A stretch of 64,000 nucleotides of DNA, from NCBI GenBank assembly GCA_021166835.1, contig JAJPEN010000037.1:54699-118698 (forward strand), written 5' to 3'. Of the stretch, positions 33,186-41,441 are shown one piece after another. Both the position numbers and the translations under genes were made by a program. The DNA is from Burkholderiaceae bacterium. GTDB taxonomy: Bacteria; Pseudomonadota; Gammaproteobacteria; Burkholderiales; Burkholderiaceae. Below the pieces are notes generated by a model that saw only the letters and a list, made by a program, of their open reading frames with translations, did no database searches and was not told the DNA's origin. Within the stretch, counting starts at the first letter, position 1; each line of letters begins with the position of its first letter.

Positions 33186-33539
33186 ATGCATACTGCCGTC
33201 CTCTGGGTGTCGTGCCTCGTGGGCGCATCGGTCGTTGCTCCCGCCGTCGCCGAGGAACTGGATCGCGTCGTCATCGGCCTGAACTACCGGGTGAGCGACG
33301 GCGCGCACGGCGAGATTGCCCAGGCGGCTCGCCTGCGCCTCGCCGACGGCAAGGTTCTCGTGCGCTATCCGGACGCGAGAACCGAGTGGGTCGCCGCCGC
33401 GCGACTCGTCGCGCAACCGCAGCCGGTATCGACCGACGCCGGCCCCTACCTCTTCGTTGCCGCAGCGCTCGCCTGCCTGCTGGACGAGCGTGCCTGCATG
33501 CGAGCGCGAGCCGAACCGCGGCAGGAGACTGCGCGTTAG
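33186..33539 (+). CDS. Small exported hypothetical protein
   Basis: 117 residues from the ATG at 33186 (AAGGAG 11 bases upstream). The N-terminus is a signal peptide (HTAVLWVSCLVGASVVAPAVAEE, cleavage near residue 23). The mature part is short and mixed-charge, with VVIGLNYRVSDGAHGEIAQAARLRLADGKVLVRYPDARTEWV reading like a small beta-rich domain. A second hydrophobic stretch containing a Cys pair (LACLLDERACM) lies near the C-terminus. No family is recognised. It lies between a DUF488 gene and the glycosyltransferase operon on the other strand. Confidence 0.6.
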   Translation: MHTAVLWVSCLVGASVVAPAVAEELDRVVIGLNYRVSDGAHGEIAQAARLRLADGKVLVRYPDARTEWVAAARLVAQPQPVSTDAGPYLFVAAALACLLDERACMRARAEPRQETAR

Positions 33540-33546
33540 CCTTCGT

Positions 33547-34620
33547 TTACGCGTCGAACGACGGAAAGGCTTCCGTCGAGCCTTCCCGCAGGATCGACGC
33601 GAACTCGGCAAGGGTCCGATCCCAGCTGCGCGCCGGTCGGCGCAGCGAAAGTCGCGCGCGAAGGCGCGCGCGCAACGACGAATCGGCAATCGCTTCCCGC
33701 AGCGCTTCGCGCAAGCCGTCGTGATCGCCGGGCGCAACGAGCAGCGAGTCGACCCGGTCGCGGAAGAGCCATGCGGCATCGCCCGCGCGAAAGGCGACGA
33801 CCGGCAGCGCGCGCGCCGCCGCTTCGGCGAGCGCGATTCCGTACGATTCGAAGCGGCTCGGAAAGACGAAGAGGCCGGCGCGATCCATTCGTTCGGCGAC
33901 GTCCTCGGCGCCGAGCGCGCCGTGCCGGACGATGCGGCCGGACAATCCGAGTCGGCGCGCGGTCTCGTCCAGGCGCCGTGCGCAGGCGGGATCGGCCTCG
34001 GGGTCGCCGACCAGGTGCCAGCGCCAGTCGAGCGCGACGAGCGACGCGAGCACCGGCAGCAATTCGAGCAATCCCTTGGCGGGCAGCAGGTTCGACACGG
34101 TCAGCAGCTCGACGCACTGCGTCGTGCGATCGGCTTGCGCGCGCATCGGCGCCAGGAAGGGTTCGCGCAGCGCGGGCTCGCAACGCGCGATCGCGTGTCG
34201 CGGATGACGCCTTTGCAGCGTTCGCTGCATGTGGTGGCCGGGAACCACGACCAGGGCGGCGCAATCGACGATCGCCCGCTCGATGGACTCGCGGCGCGCT
34301 CGCTCGCCGGCCTCGAGCGCCGGGTCGCACGACGGCAGCCAGTGCAACAGTACCGCCCGCAGTACCGCCCGCTCGCCGCGCCCGAGCGCATGCCGCTGCG
34401 CGGGTCCTTCCAACAGCAGCCCGTCCCAGATGCGGAAGGCCGAACTGCGTTCGTGGAATCGCGCCTCGATCTCGCGGCGGTCACCCGCATCGACGACCAC
34501 CGACGACAGCGGAAATCCGCATCGCGCCGCTGCGTCGAGCAGGCAGCGGTCGTAGACGTTGCCGCCGCAGGGGCGATCGAGCGGCGGGTGCAGCAACTCG
34601 AAGCGGGCGACCGGATTCAT
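33547..34620 (-). CDS. Glycosyltransferase family 4 (GT-B) protein
   Basis: A 357-residue GT-B fold enzyme. The N-terminal half begins ARFELLHPPLDRPCGGNVYDR, with a glycine-rich acceptor loop. The C-terminal Rossmann half has TVSNLLPAKGLLELLP, WHLVGDPEADP and the nucleotide-sugar binding signature FPSRFESYGIALAEAAARALPVVAF (E-x7-E type). It is the last gene of a four-gene minus-strand operon with a pterin-synthase-fold protein, an MDR dehydrogenase and a RibD-type reductase. The acceptor may therefore be a pterin- or pyrimidine-like molecule rather than a polysaccharide; this is inference. It contains an in-frame 12-bp duplication near residue 85. Confidence 0.85.
   Translation of the reverse strand: MNPVARFELLHPPLDRPCGGNVYDRCLLDAAARCGFPLSSVVVDAGDRREIEARFHERSSAFRIWDGLLLEGPAQRHALGRGERAVLRAVLLHWLPSCDPALEAGERARRESIERAIVDCAALVVVPGHHMQRTLQRRHPRHAIARCEPALREPFLAPMRAQADRTTQCVELLTVSNLLPAKGLLELLPVLASLVALDWRWHLVGDPEADPACARRLDETARRLGLSGRIVRHGALGAEDVAERMDRAGLFVFPSRFESYGIALAEAAARALPVVAFRAGDAAWLFRDRVDSLLVAPGDHDGLREALREAIADSSLRARLRARLSLRRPARSWDRTLAEFASILREGSTEAFPSFDA
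34348..34371 (-). repeat. In-frame 12-bp tandem duplication inside the glycosyltransferase
   Basis: CAGTACCGCCCG is present twice head to tail (34348–34359, 34360–34371). It encodes the repeated RAVL-RAVL segment and does not break the frame. Confidence 0.85.
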
Positions 34621-34633
34621 CGCGCGCTTATCG

Positions 34634-35002
34634 TTATCGCCGGTACTCGGCCCAGTCGTGTTCGTTCTCCCAAAGCCGGACGACCAGCGCGAGCCGTCCT
34701 GCGCATACCTTCGGCGCGAGCAGCGCGTGGAAGATCCGCGCGAAATTCTCGAGACTCGGATTGGCTCCCTCGAAGGCCGGCAGGTCGTTGAGCACGCGCT
34801 CGGCGAACTGCGCCACCGCTTTGTCGAGCGCGCTGCGCAATGCGACGAGGTCGACGAGGAAACCGTGCCCGTCCAGTTCGTCGCCCTCGACGACGATTCG
34901 AGCGCGATAGCGGTGCTCGTGCGTCTCGTTCTCGGCGCCCCAGTCGCCGCCGACGAGACGGTGGAGCGCGAGGAATTCGCGCTGGATCGACAACCGGTAC
35001 AT
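34634..35002 (-). CDS. 6-pyruvoyl-tetrahydropterin synthase/QueD-fold protein, non-canonical active site
   Basis: A 122-residue protein of the PTPS/QueD fold. The zinc ligands are kept: His in FLALHRL (about residue 14) and the pair in HEHRY (about 28–30). The glutamate near the C-terminus (LWENEHDW) also fits the pterin-anchoring residue. The catalytic cysteine that normally precedes the HxH motif is absent (GGDWGAENET instead). The catalytic His of the DHHYLND motif is replaced (ERVLND). So it likely binds a pterin or related ring but may not do the usual synthase chemistry. It is 13 bp from the glycosyltransferase and 16 bp from the dehydrogenase. Confidence 0.82.
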   Translation of the reverse strand: MYRLSIQREFLALHRLVGGDWGAENETHEHRYRARIVVEGDELDGHGFLVDLVALRSALDKAVAQFAERVLNDLPAFEGANPSLENFARIFHALLAPKVCAGRLALVVRLWENEHDWAEYRR

Positions 35003-35018
35003 CGAAGCGGCTTCCTCG

Positions 35019-36047
35019 TCACCGATACTCGAAGACCGCCTGCAGCACGCCGTCGCCGCGCGCGCTCACCAGCTCGAAGGCCCGCTGGCAGTCGTCGAAG
35101 CGGAAATGGTGCGTGACGAAGCGCTGCGGCGCGATGCGTCCGAGCGCACGCCAGGCGCTGTCGAGCCGTCGGCGCCGGTTCCACCGTCCCGACAGCCGCG
35201 GAGCGATCCGGCTGACCTGGCTCGAAACGAGCGCGAGGCGACGCCGATGGAAATGCCCGCCGAGATCGATCGCCGCGGGCTGCGAGCCGTACCACGACGC
35301 GACGACGATACGCGCGTCGAATCCGGCCAGCTCGATCGCCTGGTTCAAGGCCTGCACGTTGCCGGAAAGCTCGATCGCCAGGTCCAGTCCGTCGTCGTCG
35401 CGGCCGGCGAAGAGCCGCTCGCGCAGGGCGGCGCGTTGCGCCGCGTCGGTGGAGTCGATCGCGCAGTGCGCGCCGAGCGCGCGCGAGCGTTCGCGCCGGT
35501 GCGCGATCGGATCGGCGCTCGCCAGCAGCTCGAGCGGAAACTCCGCCAGCAACGCGACCGTCAGCAGGCCGACCACGCCCTGGCCCAGCACGAGGACACG
35601 CTCGTCCAGTCGCGGCTCGGCGTCGAGCACGAAGCCGACGGCCGACTCCACGTTCGGCAGGAACAGCGCCGCGAGCGGCTCGATCTCCGCCGGAATGGCG
35701 ACGACGTCGCGCATCGGCGCCACCGCGTAGTCCTGATGAGGGTGAAAGGCGAAGACGCGCCGCTGCAGCCAGGCGCGATCGACCTGGGCGCCGGCATCGA
35801 CGATCTCGCCGACCAGTGCATAACCGTAGGCGAAGGGATAGGAGCCGCCCGCGCCAAGCCCGGCAATGCGCGCATCGAGCGGCAGGCCCGCGGGCAGTCG
35901 TCCCTCGAAGACGAGCGATTCGGTGCCGGGACTGATCGCCGAATACAGCGTGCGGATCAGCACTTCGTCGGCGGCGAGCGGGCGCAGGCTCGCGTGCCCG
36001 ATCGCCACTTTCCTCGGAGCGACGTGGTGGATCGCGCGCGCCTTCAT
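35019..36047 (-). CDS. Medium-chain (zinc-ADH-like) dehydrogenase
   Basis: A 342-residue MDR-superfamily protein. The N-terminal GroES-like half has VLIRTLYSAISPGTESLVFEG, and YPFAYGYALVGEIVDAG precedes the cofactor domain. The Rossmann motif VLGQGVVGLL is near residue 154. The position that carries the catalytic zinc Cys in classical alcohol dehydrogenases is Ser-Pro-Gly here, as in BchC-like relatives, so zinc-dependent alcohol oxidation is doubtful. It is the second gene of the RibD-reductase/MDR/PTPS/glycosyltransferase operon (35 bp after the reductase). Its substrate is probably the intermediate of that pathway. Confidence 0.85.
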   Translation of the reverse strand: MKARAIHHVAPRKVAIGHASLRPLAADEVLIRTLYSAISPGTESLVFEGRLPAGLPLDARIAGLGAGGSYPFAYGYALVGEIVDAGAQVDRAWLQRRVFAFHPHQDYAVAPMRDVVAIPAEIEPLAALFLPNVESAVGFVLDAEPRLDERVLVLGQGVVGLLTVALLAEFPLELLASADPIAHRRERSRALGAHCAIDSTDAAQRAALRERLFAGRDDDGLDLAIELSGNVQALNQAIELAGFDARIVVASWYGSQPAAIDLGGHFHRRRLALVSSQVSRIAPRLSGRWNRRRRLDSAWRALGRIAPQRFVTHHFRFDDCQRAFELVSARGDGVLQAVFEYR

Positions 36048-36081
36048 CGCAGGACCGGCGGCCGGATCGCGCGCGGCCGGG

Positions 36082-36840
36082 TCATCGAAGCCCCAGCGGA
36101 CCGTAGGCGACGAGATCGGCGCCCACCGCCTGGTAGCGGCAGTCGAGGATCGTCAGCGGCGCCTCGCTGCGCGGCCGGCACGGCTGCTCGAGCGCCTTCA
36201 CCCCGCCGAGCAGCGCCGGCGCGATGGTCACGATGCAGTAGTCGACGAGCCGCGCGGCGAGGATCGACTGGATGACCTGGGCGCCGCCTTCGACCATCAC
36301 CGAGCGCAGGCCGAGCGAGCCGAGGCTATCGAGCGCCGCGTCCAGGTCGACGCGTCCGTCGGACGAGCATGCGACCCGCTGCACGCTCGCGCCCAGCGCG
36401 GCGAGCCGCGCCGCCTTCGCCTGCGGGGCGCGATCGGTGGTCACGATGATCGGCCGATGCGACGGATGCCCGAGCAGGCGCGCGCCCTCGGGAAAGCGCA
36501 GGCGGCTGTCGAGCACCACCGGTTGCGGATCGTCGCCGACGCAGTGACGCACCGTGAGCTGCGGGTCGTCGCTGATCACCGTGTTCACGCCGACCAGCAG
36601 CGCATCGTGCAGCGCACGAAGCCGGTGCGTCATCTCGAGCGACTTCCGGCAACTGAGCGCGTACGGATGCGAGCGCGATACCGAAACGCTGCCGTCGATG
36701 CTCTGCGACCAGCTGAGCGTGACGAACGGCCGATCGCGCATCCAGCGCCGGTGCGCCACGAGCCGGCTGGCGAGAGGACGCAGGAACGCCATCTCGTCGG
36801 AAACCGCGAAACGTTCGTCGAAGCGGGGCAACGCGTGCAC
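36082..36840 (-). CDS. RibD C-terminal-type pyrimidine reductase
   Basis: A 252-residue stand-alone reductase domain of the RibD/DHFR-like superfamily. It shows VTLSWSQSIDGSVS, HRLRALHDALLVGVNTVISDDPQLT, PVVLDSRLRFP and VMVEGGAQVIQSIL. In riboflavin synthesis this fold reduces 5-amino-6-ribosylamino-uracil phosphate with NADPH. The deaminase half of RibD is missing and no riboflavin genes are nearby, so it is likely recruited to another pathway. It is the first gene of a four-gene minus-strand operon. About 45 N-terminal residues precede the reductase core. Confidence 0.88.
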   Translation of the reverse strand: MHALPRFDERFAVSDEMAFLRPLASRLVAHRRWMRDRPFVTLSWSQSIDGSVSVSRSHPYALSCRKSLEMTHRLRALHDALLVGVNTVISDDPQLTVRHCVGDDPQPVVLDSRLRFPEGARLLGHPSHRPIIVTTDRAPQAKAARLAALGASVQRVACSSDGRVDLDAALDSLGSLGLRSVMVEGGAQVIQSILAARLVDYCIVTIAPALLGGVKALEQPCRPRSEAPLTILDCRYQAVGADLVAYGPLGLR

Positions 36841-36973
36841 GGGCGGGCCTCGTTCGCGACAATGCGAAGCCCGATGCTACTGCCGGTTCCGCGCGTCACT
36901 GCAGATGCCCGCGCGCGGAGGCGGGCGAGAGCGCGCGGCGCCTACGGAAGCAGCGGGCGAGGGCGCAGTCGTC

Positions 36974-37537
36974 TCAAGGCCGATCCACCGGCACCTGCTT
37001 GACGATCTCCAGCAGCTGCCGGAACCGCGGGTGCTCGCTCGAGCGCATCCATTCGAACAGCACCATCTCGGGCGAAACGAGCGTAGCACCGGCCTGCTGC
37101 AGCCGCTGCATCGCGAGCCGATGGTCGTCGGCGCGCCGCGACCCGCAGGCCGGTTCGACGACCCAGACGCGGCGCTCGTGTCGCAGCAGCCCGAGCGCCG
37201 TCTGCAGCAGGCAGACGTGCGCTTCGCAGCCGGCGACGACGACTTGGCGCGCACGCGGTGCAAGCTCGTCGATGGTCGCGCACAACCCGTCTTCGCAGGC
37301 GTCGAAATGCCGCTTCGCGACGGTGGCGTCGCACAGTGCGCTCACGGCGTCGACGTTCGGCCCGAGCCCCTGGCGGTTCTGCTCGGTGCCGATCACCGGT
37401 ATGCCGAGCGCGCGCGCCGCCGACGCGAGCTGCAGCGCGCGCCGCACCACCTGGTCGGCGTCGAGGATCGCCGGCATCAACCGCGCCTGGTAGTCGACGA
37501 GCACCAGCGCGCAGCGCGCGGCGTCGATCGTGTCCAT
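36974..37537 (-). CDS. Isochorismatase family cysteine hydrolase
   Basis: A 187-residue cysteine hydrolase. The catalytic triad is visible: Asp in LVLVDYQARLM (about residue 14), Lys in VAKRHFDA (about 85) and Cys in GCEAHVCLLQT (about 117), with the cis-peptide preceding the Cys region. The family includes nicotinamidases, YcaC-like and isochorismatase-like hydrolases, so the substrate is open. The ATG at 37537 follows AGGGAGAAACCG, with a usable ribosome-binding sequence. It is divergent from the HpaB-family gene. Confidence 0.85.
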   Translation of the reverse strand: MDTIDAARCALVLVDYQARLMPAILDADQVVRRALQLASAARALGIPVIGTEQNRQGLGPNVDAVSALCDATVAKRHFDACEDGLCATIDELAPRARQVVVAGCEAHVCLLQTALGLLRHERRVWVVEPACGSRRADDHRLAMQRLQQAGATLVSPEMVLFEWMRSSEHPRFRQLLEIVKQVPVDRP

Positions 37538-37658
37538 CGGTTTCTCCCTGTCGCCGCGTCGGAACGCGGAACGCCGCACCGAGTGTAGACGTTGACCGGC
37601 GGGCCGCGCAGCGGTCATCGTTGCGAAGGAGTGCCTTTTGCCGACAGGAGAGACGACG

Positions 37659-39284
37659 ATGAACGCTGCCCACGCCGCTCCCACCAAAGCCAGGCTGATG
37701 AGCGGGGACGAATACCGCGAATCGCTGCGCCGCCTGCATCCGGTGGTCTACGTCGACGGGCGGCGCATCGACAGCGTCGCCGACGAGCCGATGCTTGGTC
37801 CGGGGGTGAACGCGCTCGCCTACACCTACGACTTCGCGCGCGACGCCGAGCGTGCGCCGGTCGCCCTCGCCACCCAGTCGAAGCGCAACCGCATCGTCAA
37901 CCGGATGCTGCACGTCGACGAATCGGCGGGCGACCTGCTGAACAAGCTCGAGGCCGTGCGGCTGCTGTGCCAGGAAACGGGCTGCGCGCAGCGCTATCTC
38001 GCGCACGACGCATTGAGCGGCCTGGCGCAGGCGGTGGCGGCGATCGACGATGCGCGCGGCTCGACCGAGCATCGCGCACGCTTCGAGGCGTATCGCGATC
38101 GCGTGCAGGACGAGGATCTGTCGATCGGCATCGCGATGACCGACGCCAAGGGCGATCGCAGCCGCAGGCCGCACGAGCAGGCGAATCCCGACACCTACGT
38201 GCACGTCGTCGAGCGCAACGCGAGGGGAATCGTGATCAGCGGCACGAAGGCGATCGTCACCGGCGCGCCCTACGTGCACGAACTGCTCGTCATGCCGAGC
38301 CGCAACATGGGCCCCGACGACGCCGACTTCGCCGTCTGCTGCGCGGTTCCGGTGGACGCCGAAGGCGTGACGATCGTCTCGCGCCCGGCCGGCCGTCCCG
38401 GCGAAAAGCTCGAGCATGGCGACGCGCTGTTCTCGCGCAGGTACGGGCAGTCCACCGCGGTCGTCGTCTTCGATCGCGTGCTGGTGCCGTGGGAGCGCGT
38501 GTTCTTCGAAGGCGAGTGGGAGCACAGCCACGTGCTCACCTACAGCTACGCCACGCACCATCGGCATACCTGTATCGCCGCACGCGCGGGCTTCGGCGAC
38601 CTGCTGATCGGCGCCGGCGCGCTGATGTGCGAGGCGAACGGATTTCCCGATCCCGGCGCGAAGCGCAATCTGCGCGAGCCGATGGTCGAGCTGATCAGGA
38701 TCGTCGAGGGCTTCTACGCCTGCGGGGTCGCGGCGAGCGTGTACGCGGTGCGCGACGAGCCGAGCGGCGTCTTCATGCCCGAGCCGGTGTTCGCGAACAT
38801 CGGCAAGCTGCTGCTGGCCACGCAGATCTACGACATGCACCGGCTCGCGCACGAGGTTTCGGGCGGGCTCGTCGTCGCGCTGCCCGGGCCCGACGAGGAC
38901 CACAACCCGGCAACCGCCGCCACGCTCGCCGAGGTGCTGCGCGCGAATCCCGACGTGCCCTACGACAAGCGCATCCAGACGGCGCGCTTCCTCGAGGATC
39001 TGACCGCGTCGTACCAGGGCGGCTGGTATTCGCTGATCAGCCTGCACGGCGGCGGCTCGCCGGCGGCGATGAAGCAGGAGATCTGGCGCAACTATCCGGT
39101 GGGCAGCAAGGTGCAGCTGGTCGAGCGGCTGCTCGAGCGCGGCGTCGCGAACGATCCCGAGCGCCCGATCACGCGCAACCGCCAGCCCGGACGCTGTTGC
39201 GACGCCGGTTGCACGACGCCGGGGCAGGCGATGATGGTGCCGATGCCTTCGCCCCGGGATCGGCAGCGAGGCGGCCGCAGCTGA
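37659..39284 (+). CDS. 4-hydroxyphenylacetate 3-hydroxylase (HpaB/PvcC) family protein
   Basis: A 541-residue acyl-CoA-dehydrogenase-fold protein of the HpaB/PvcC/AbfD group. Recognisable blocks are MSGDEYRESLRRLHPVVYVDGRRI at the start, ISGTKAIVTGAPYVHELLVMP in the middle, and RQPGRCCDAGCTTPGQ near the end. The dehydratase AbfD needs Cys, Cys, His and Cys for its Fe-S cluster. Here the region reads ETGCAQRYLAHDA (second Cys replaced by Tyr) and HHRHTCIAARAG (the expected last Cys is Ala), so a flavin monooxygenase-like role is more likely. The ATG at 37659 has AGGAGAG eight bases upstream. Substrate unknown. Confidence 0.85.
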   Translation: MNAAHAAPTKARLMSGDEYRESLRRLHPVVYVDGRRIDSVADEPMLGPGVNALAYTYDFARDAERAPVALATQSKRNRIVNRMLHVDESAGDLLNKLEAVRLLCQETGCAQRYLAHDALSGLAQAVAAIDDARGSTEHRARFEAYRDRVQDEDLSIGIAMTDAKGDRSRRPHEQANPDTYVHVVERNARGIVISGTKAIVTGAPYVHELLVMPSRNMGPDDADFAVCCAVPVDAEGVTIVSRPAGRPGEKLEHGDALFSRRYGQSTAVVVFDRVLVPWERVFFEGEWEHSHVLTYSYATHHRHTCIAARAGFGDLLIGAGALMCEANGFPDPGAKRNLREPMVELIRIVEGFYACGVAASVYAVRDEPSGVFMPEPVFANIGKLLLATQIYDMHRLAHEVSGGLVVALPGPDEDHNPATAATLAEVLRANPDVPYDKRIQTARFLEDLTASYQGGWYSLISLHGGGSPAAMKQEIWRNYPVGSKVQLVERLLERGVANDPERPITRNRQPGRCCDAGCTTPGQAMMVPMPSPRDRQRGGRS

Positions 39285-39326
39285 GGCGACCGCTCCTGCT
39301 GTCGAAACGGGGCCCGCTGCTCGGCC

Positions 39327-39878
39327 ATGACCGGAACGATGACGAAAGGCGCGAGCCGCGACGAGCTGCGCGGTGATCCACGAGGGCGCGCTTCGCTGCG
39401 CGCGCCGGCACGCGCTGCGCTGCGAACGATCGCCGTCTTCGAAGCGGCGAAGGGCGTGGCGGCGCTCGCCGCACTGCTCGGCTGGCTGAGCCTGATGCAC
39501 CACGACGTGCATCGGCTCGCGCTCGAGGCGATCGGCCATTTCGGGGCCGATCCGCATTCGCACTATCCGGAACTGCTGCTGCGTTACGTCGACGCGCTGA
39601 ACGTCACGCCGGTGCGCACGACGGTGCTGCTCGGTGCGGCCTATGCTGCGCTGCGCTGGCTGGAGGCTTGCGGACTATGGCTCGATCGGACGTGGGGCGC
39701 CTGGATCGGGGCTCTCGGCAGCGGCGTCTACGTCCCCTTCGAGCTGTTGCATCTGCGGCATTCGCCGACGTGGCAGGGGCTGGTCGTCGTCTGCTTCAAT
39801 CTCGCGCTCGTGCTCTTTCTGTGCTGGCGGCTGTGGCAACGTCGTGGGCAGGCCGACTTCCCGGCAGGAACTTCATGA
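39327..39878 (+). CDS. DUF2127 family membrane protein
   Basis: A 183-residue protein with four hydrophobic segments: about 33–55 (RTIAVFEAAKGVAALAALLG), 92–108, 115–137 (GLWLDRTWGAWIGALGSGVYVPFEL) and 148–168. The first-helix E-A-x-K-G pattern and the WLE…GLW…WG…WIG…YVPFE block are typical of DUF2127. Function is unknown; it is predicted to be in the inner membrane. It is followed 34 bp later by acuI and may share its transcript. Confidence 0.85.
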   Translation: MTGTMTKGASRDELRGDPRGRASLRAPARAALRTIAVFEAAKGVAALAALLGWLSLMHHDVHRLALEAIGHFGADPHSHYPELLLRYVDALNVTPVRTTVLLGAAYAALRWLEACGLWLDRTWGAWIGALGSGVYVPFELLHLRHSPTWQGLVVVCFNLALVLFLCWRLWQRRGQADFPAGTS

Positions 39879-39912
39879 TTGCGGCACGATCCCGTATTTT
39901 CAGGGAGAAACC

Positions 39913-40908
39913 ATGACACCGCCGGATTTCACCGCATACCTGATCGACAAGGACGGCGACAAGGTCGGCGGCCGGCTCACGACGATGTCGGCTGCGCAGC
40001 TGGACGACGGCGAGGTCACGATCCGCGTCCATTTCTCGAGCATCAACTACAAGGACGCGCTGGCGGCCACCGGCGCCGGAAAGATCATCCGGCGCTTTCC
40101 CTGCGTCGGAGGAATCGACCTGGCGGGCGAAGTCGTCGAAAGCGCCGATGCGCGCTTCCGCCCCGGCGACTCGGTGATCGCTACGAGCTTCGATCTCGGC
40201 GTCTCGCATCATGGCGGCTACGCGCAGTACGCGCGCGTGCCGGCCGACTGGGTCCTTCCGCTGCCCTCCGGATTGACCCTGTTCGAGACGATGGCGCTGG
40301 GCACCGCGGGCTTCACCGCGGGCCTGGCTGTCGCGCGCATGGAGCACAACGGATTGAAGCCGGAGAACGGTCCCGTCGTCGTCACCGGCGCCACCGGCGG
40401 GGTGGGAGGCCTTGCGATCGACATGCTCTCGCGGCTCGGCTACGAGGTCGTCGCGCTCACGCGCAAGGCGTCCGAGGAACAGTACCTGCGCGATCTCGGC
40501 GCTTCATCGGTGGAACTCGTCTCGCAGATCGATCTCGCGAAGGTGCGGCCGCTCGAGCGCGCGCGATGGGCCGGCGCGGTCGACAATGTCGGCGGTCCGA
40601 TCCTGCACTGGGCGCTCGCCAGCATGAAGCAGGCGGGCACCGTGGCGAGCATCGGCAATGCGGCAAGCGTCGAACTGCACACGACGGTGTTTCCGTTCAT
40701 CCTGCGCGGCGTGAGCCTGCTCGGCGTGGACTCCGGCTTCACCGGCTCCCCGGGCCGGGAACAGGTGTGGAATCGGCTCGCGACCGACCTGAAGCCGCGG
40801 CATCTGCACGAGATCACCCGTACGATCGACCTGCAGGCGCTGCCCGGCGCGTTCGACGACTTCGTGCAGGGGCGGGTGAAAGGACGCACGGTCGTGCGTC
40901 TGATGTAG
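39913..40908 (+). CDS. acuI: Acrylyl-CoA reductase (YhdH/AcuI family)
   Basis: A 331-residue MDR-superfamily NADPH-dependent reductase. AcuI landmarks are VHFSSINYKDALAATGAGKIIRRFPCVGGIDLAG, HHGGYAQYARV and the cofactor motif VTGATGGVGGLAIDML near residue 157. It reduces acrylyl-CoA to propionyl-CoA, which detoxifies acryloyl-CoA formed from beta-alanine, DMSP or hydroxypropionate routes. The ATG at 39913 follows AGGGAGAAACC. The reaction is assigned from close family resemblance; related YhdH quinone reductases cannot be fully excluded. Confidence 0.88.
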   Translation: MTPPDFTAYLIDKDGDKVGGRLTTMSAAQLDDGEVTIRVHFSSINYKDALAATGAGKIIRRFPCVGGIDLAGEVVESADARFRPGDSVIATSFDLGVSHHGGYAQYARVPADWVLPLPSGLTLFETMALGTAGFTAGLAVARMEHNGLKPENGPVVVTGATGGVGGLAIDMLSRLGYEVVALTRKASEEQYLRDLGASSVELVSQIDLAKVRPLERARWAGAVDNVGGPILHWALASMKQAGTVASIGNAASVELHTTVFPFILRGVSLLGVDSGFTGSPGREQVWNRLATDLKPRHLHEITRTIDLQALPGAFDDFVQGRVKGRTVVRLM

Positions 40909-41016
40909 CGTCGGATCGTCGCCGCGCAAAAGATCACGCTTGCCGCGCGGCCATCGGCCCGCCGCGCCGCCGACACCGGTAGGGTAGGTGTTCGGCATTC
41001 AGCCGGCGCGCGGAAC

Positions 41017-41409
41017 ATGAGCTCGAAACGGATCAGCATCATCGTCGTCTCCGGATCGAGGGAGCGGCTGCAGATGGCGGCGATGATCGCCGCGGTCGGC
41101 GCGGTCAGTGGCAACCGGGTCACGGTGTTCCTGTCGATGAACGCTCTGCGTTACTTCGTGAAGGGCGACGAGACCGCCGCCCCCGCCGAGGGTCCGTTCG
41201 GCCAGCTGCTCGAAGAGAAGCAGGTGACGCCGTTCCGCACGCTGTTCGAGCAGGCGGTGTCGCTCGGCGACGCGAAGCTCCATCCGTGCTCGATGGCGAT
41301 GGACGTCCTCGCGCTCGAACCCGCCGCACTCGAACCGTGGCTTGCCGAGCCGCTCGGCCTGACCAGGTTCCTCGCCGACGCGGCAGACGCGCAGACGTGG
41401 TCGTTCTGA
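41017..41409 (+). CDS. DsrE/DsrF-like (DsrE2-type) sulfur-transfer family protein
   Basis: A 130-residue protein of the DsrE/DsrF superfamily. An N-terminal RISIIVVSGSRERLQMAAMIAA strand-helix is followed by GNRVTVFLSMNALRY. A conserved Cys lies in LHPCSMAMDVL near residue 92, equivalent to the C-x-MSMD motif of DsrE2 proteins. Such proteins carry or transfer persulfide sulfur. It starts a plus-strand group with TusA, an SQR-like flavoprotein and DUF1641, pointing to sulfane-sulfur handling. No membrane helix is evident. Confidence 0.82.
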   Translation: MSSKRISIIVVSGSRERLQMAAMIAAVGAVSGNRVTVFLSMNALRYFVKGDETAAPAEGPFGQLLEEKQVTPFRTLFEQAVSLGDAKLHPCSMAMDVLALEPAALEPWLAEPLGLTRFLADAADAQTWSF

Positions 41410-41441
41410 CGAAGCGGCGCGGCGCAGGCGAGGAGGATCCG

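Noticed and set aside
37659..39284. 4-hydroxybutyryl-CoA dehydratase (AbfD)
   Set aside because: Two of the four Fe-S ligand residues are replaced (Tyr and Ala), so only the broader HpaB family is claimed.
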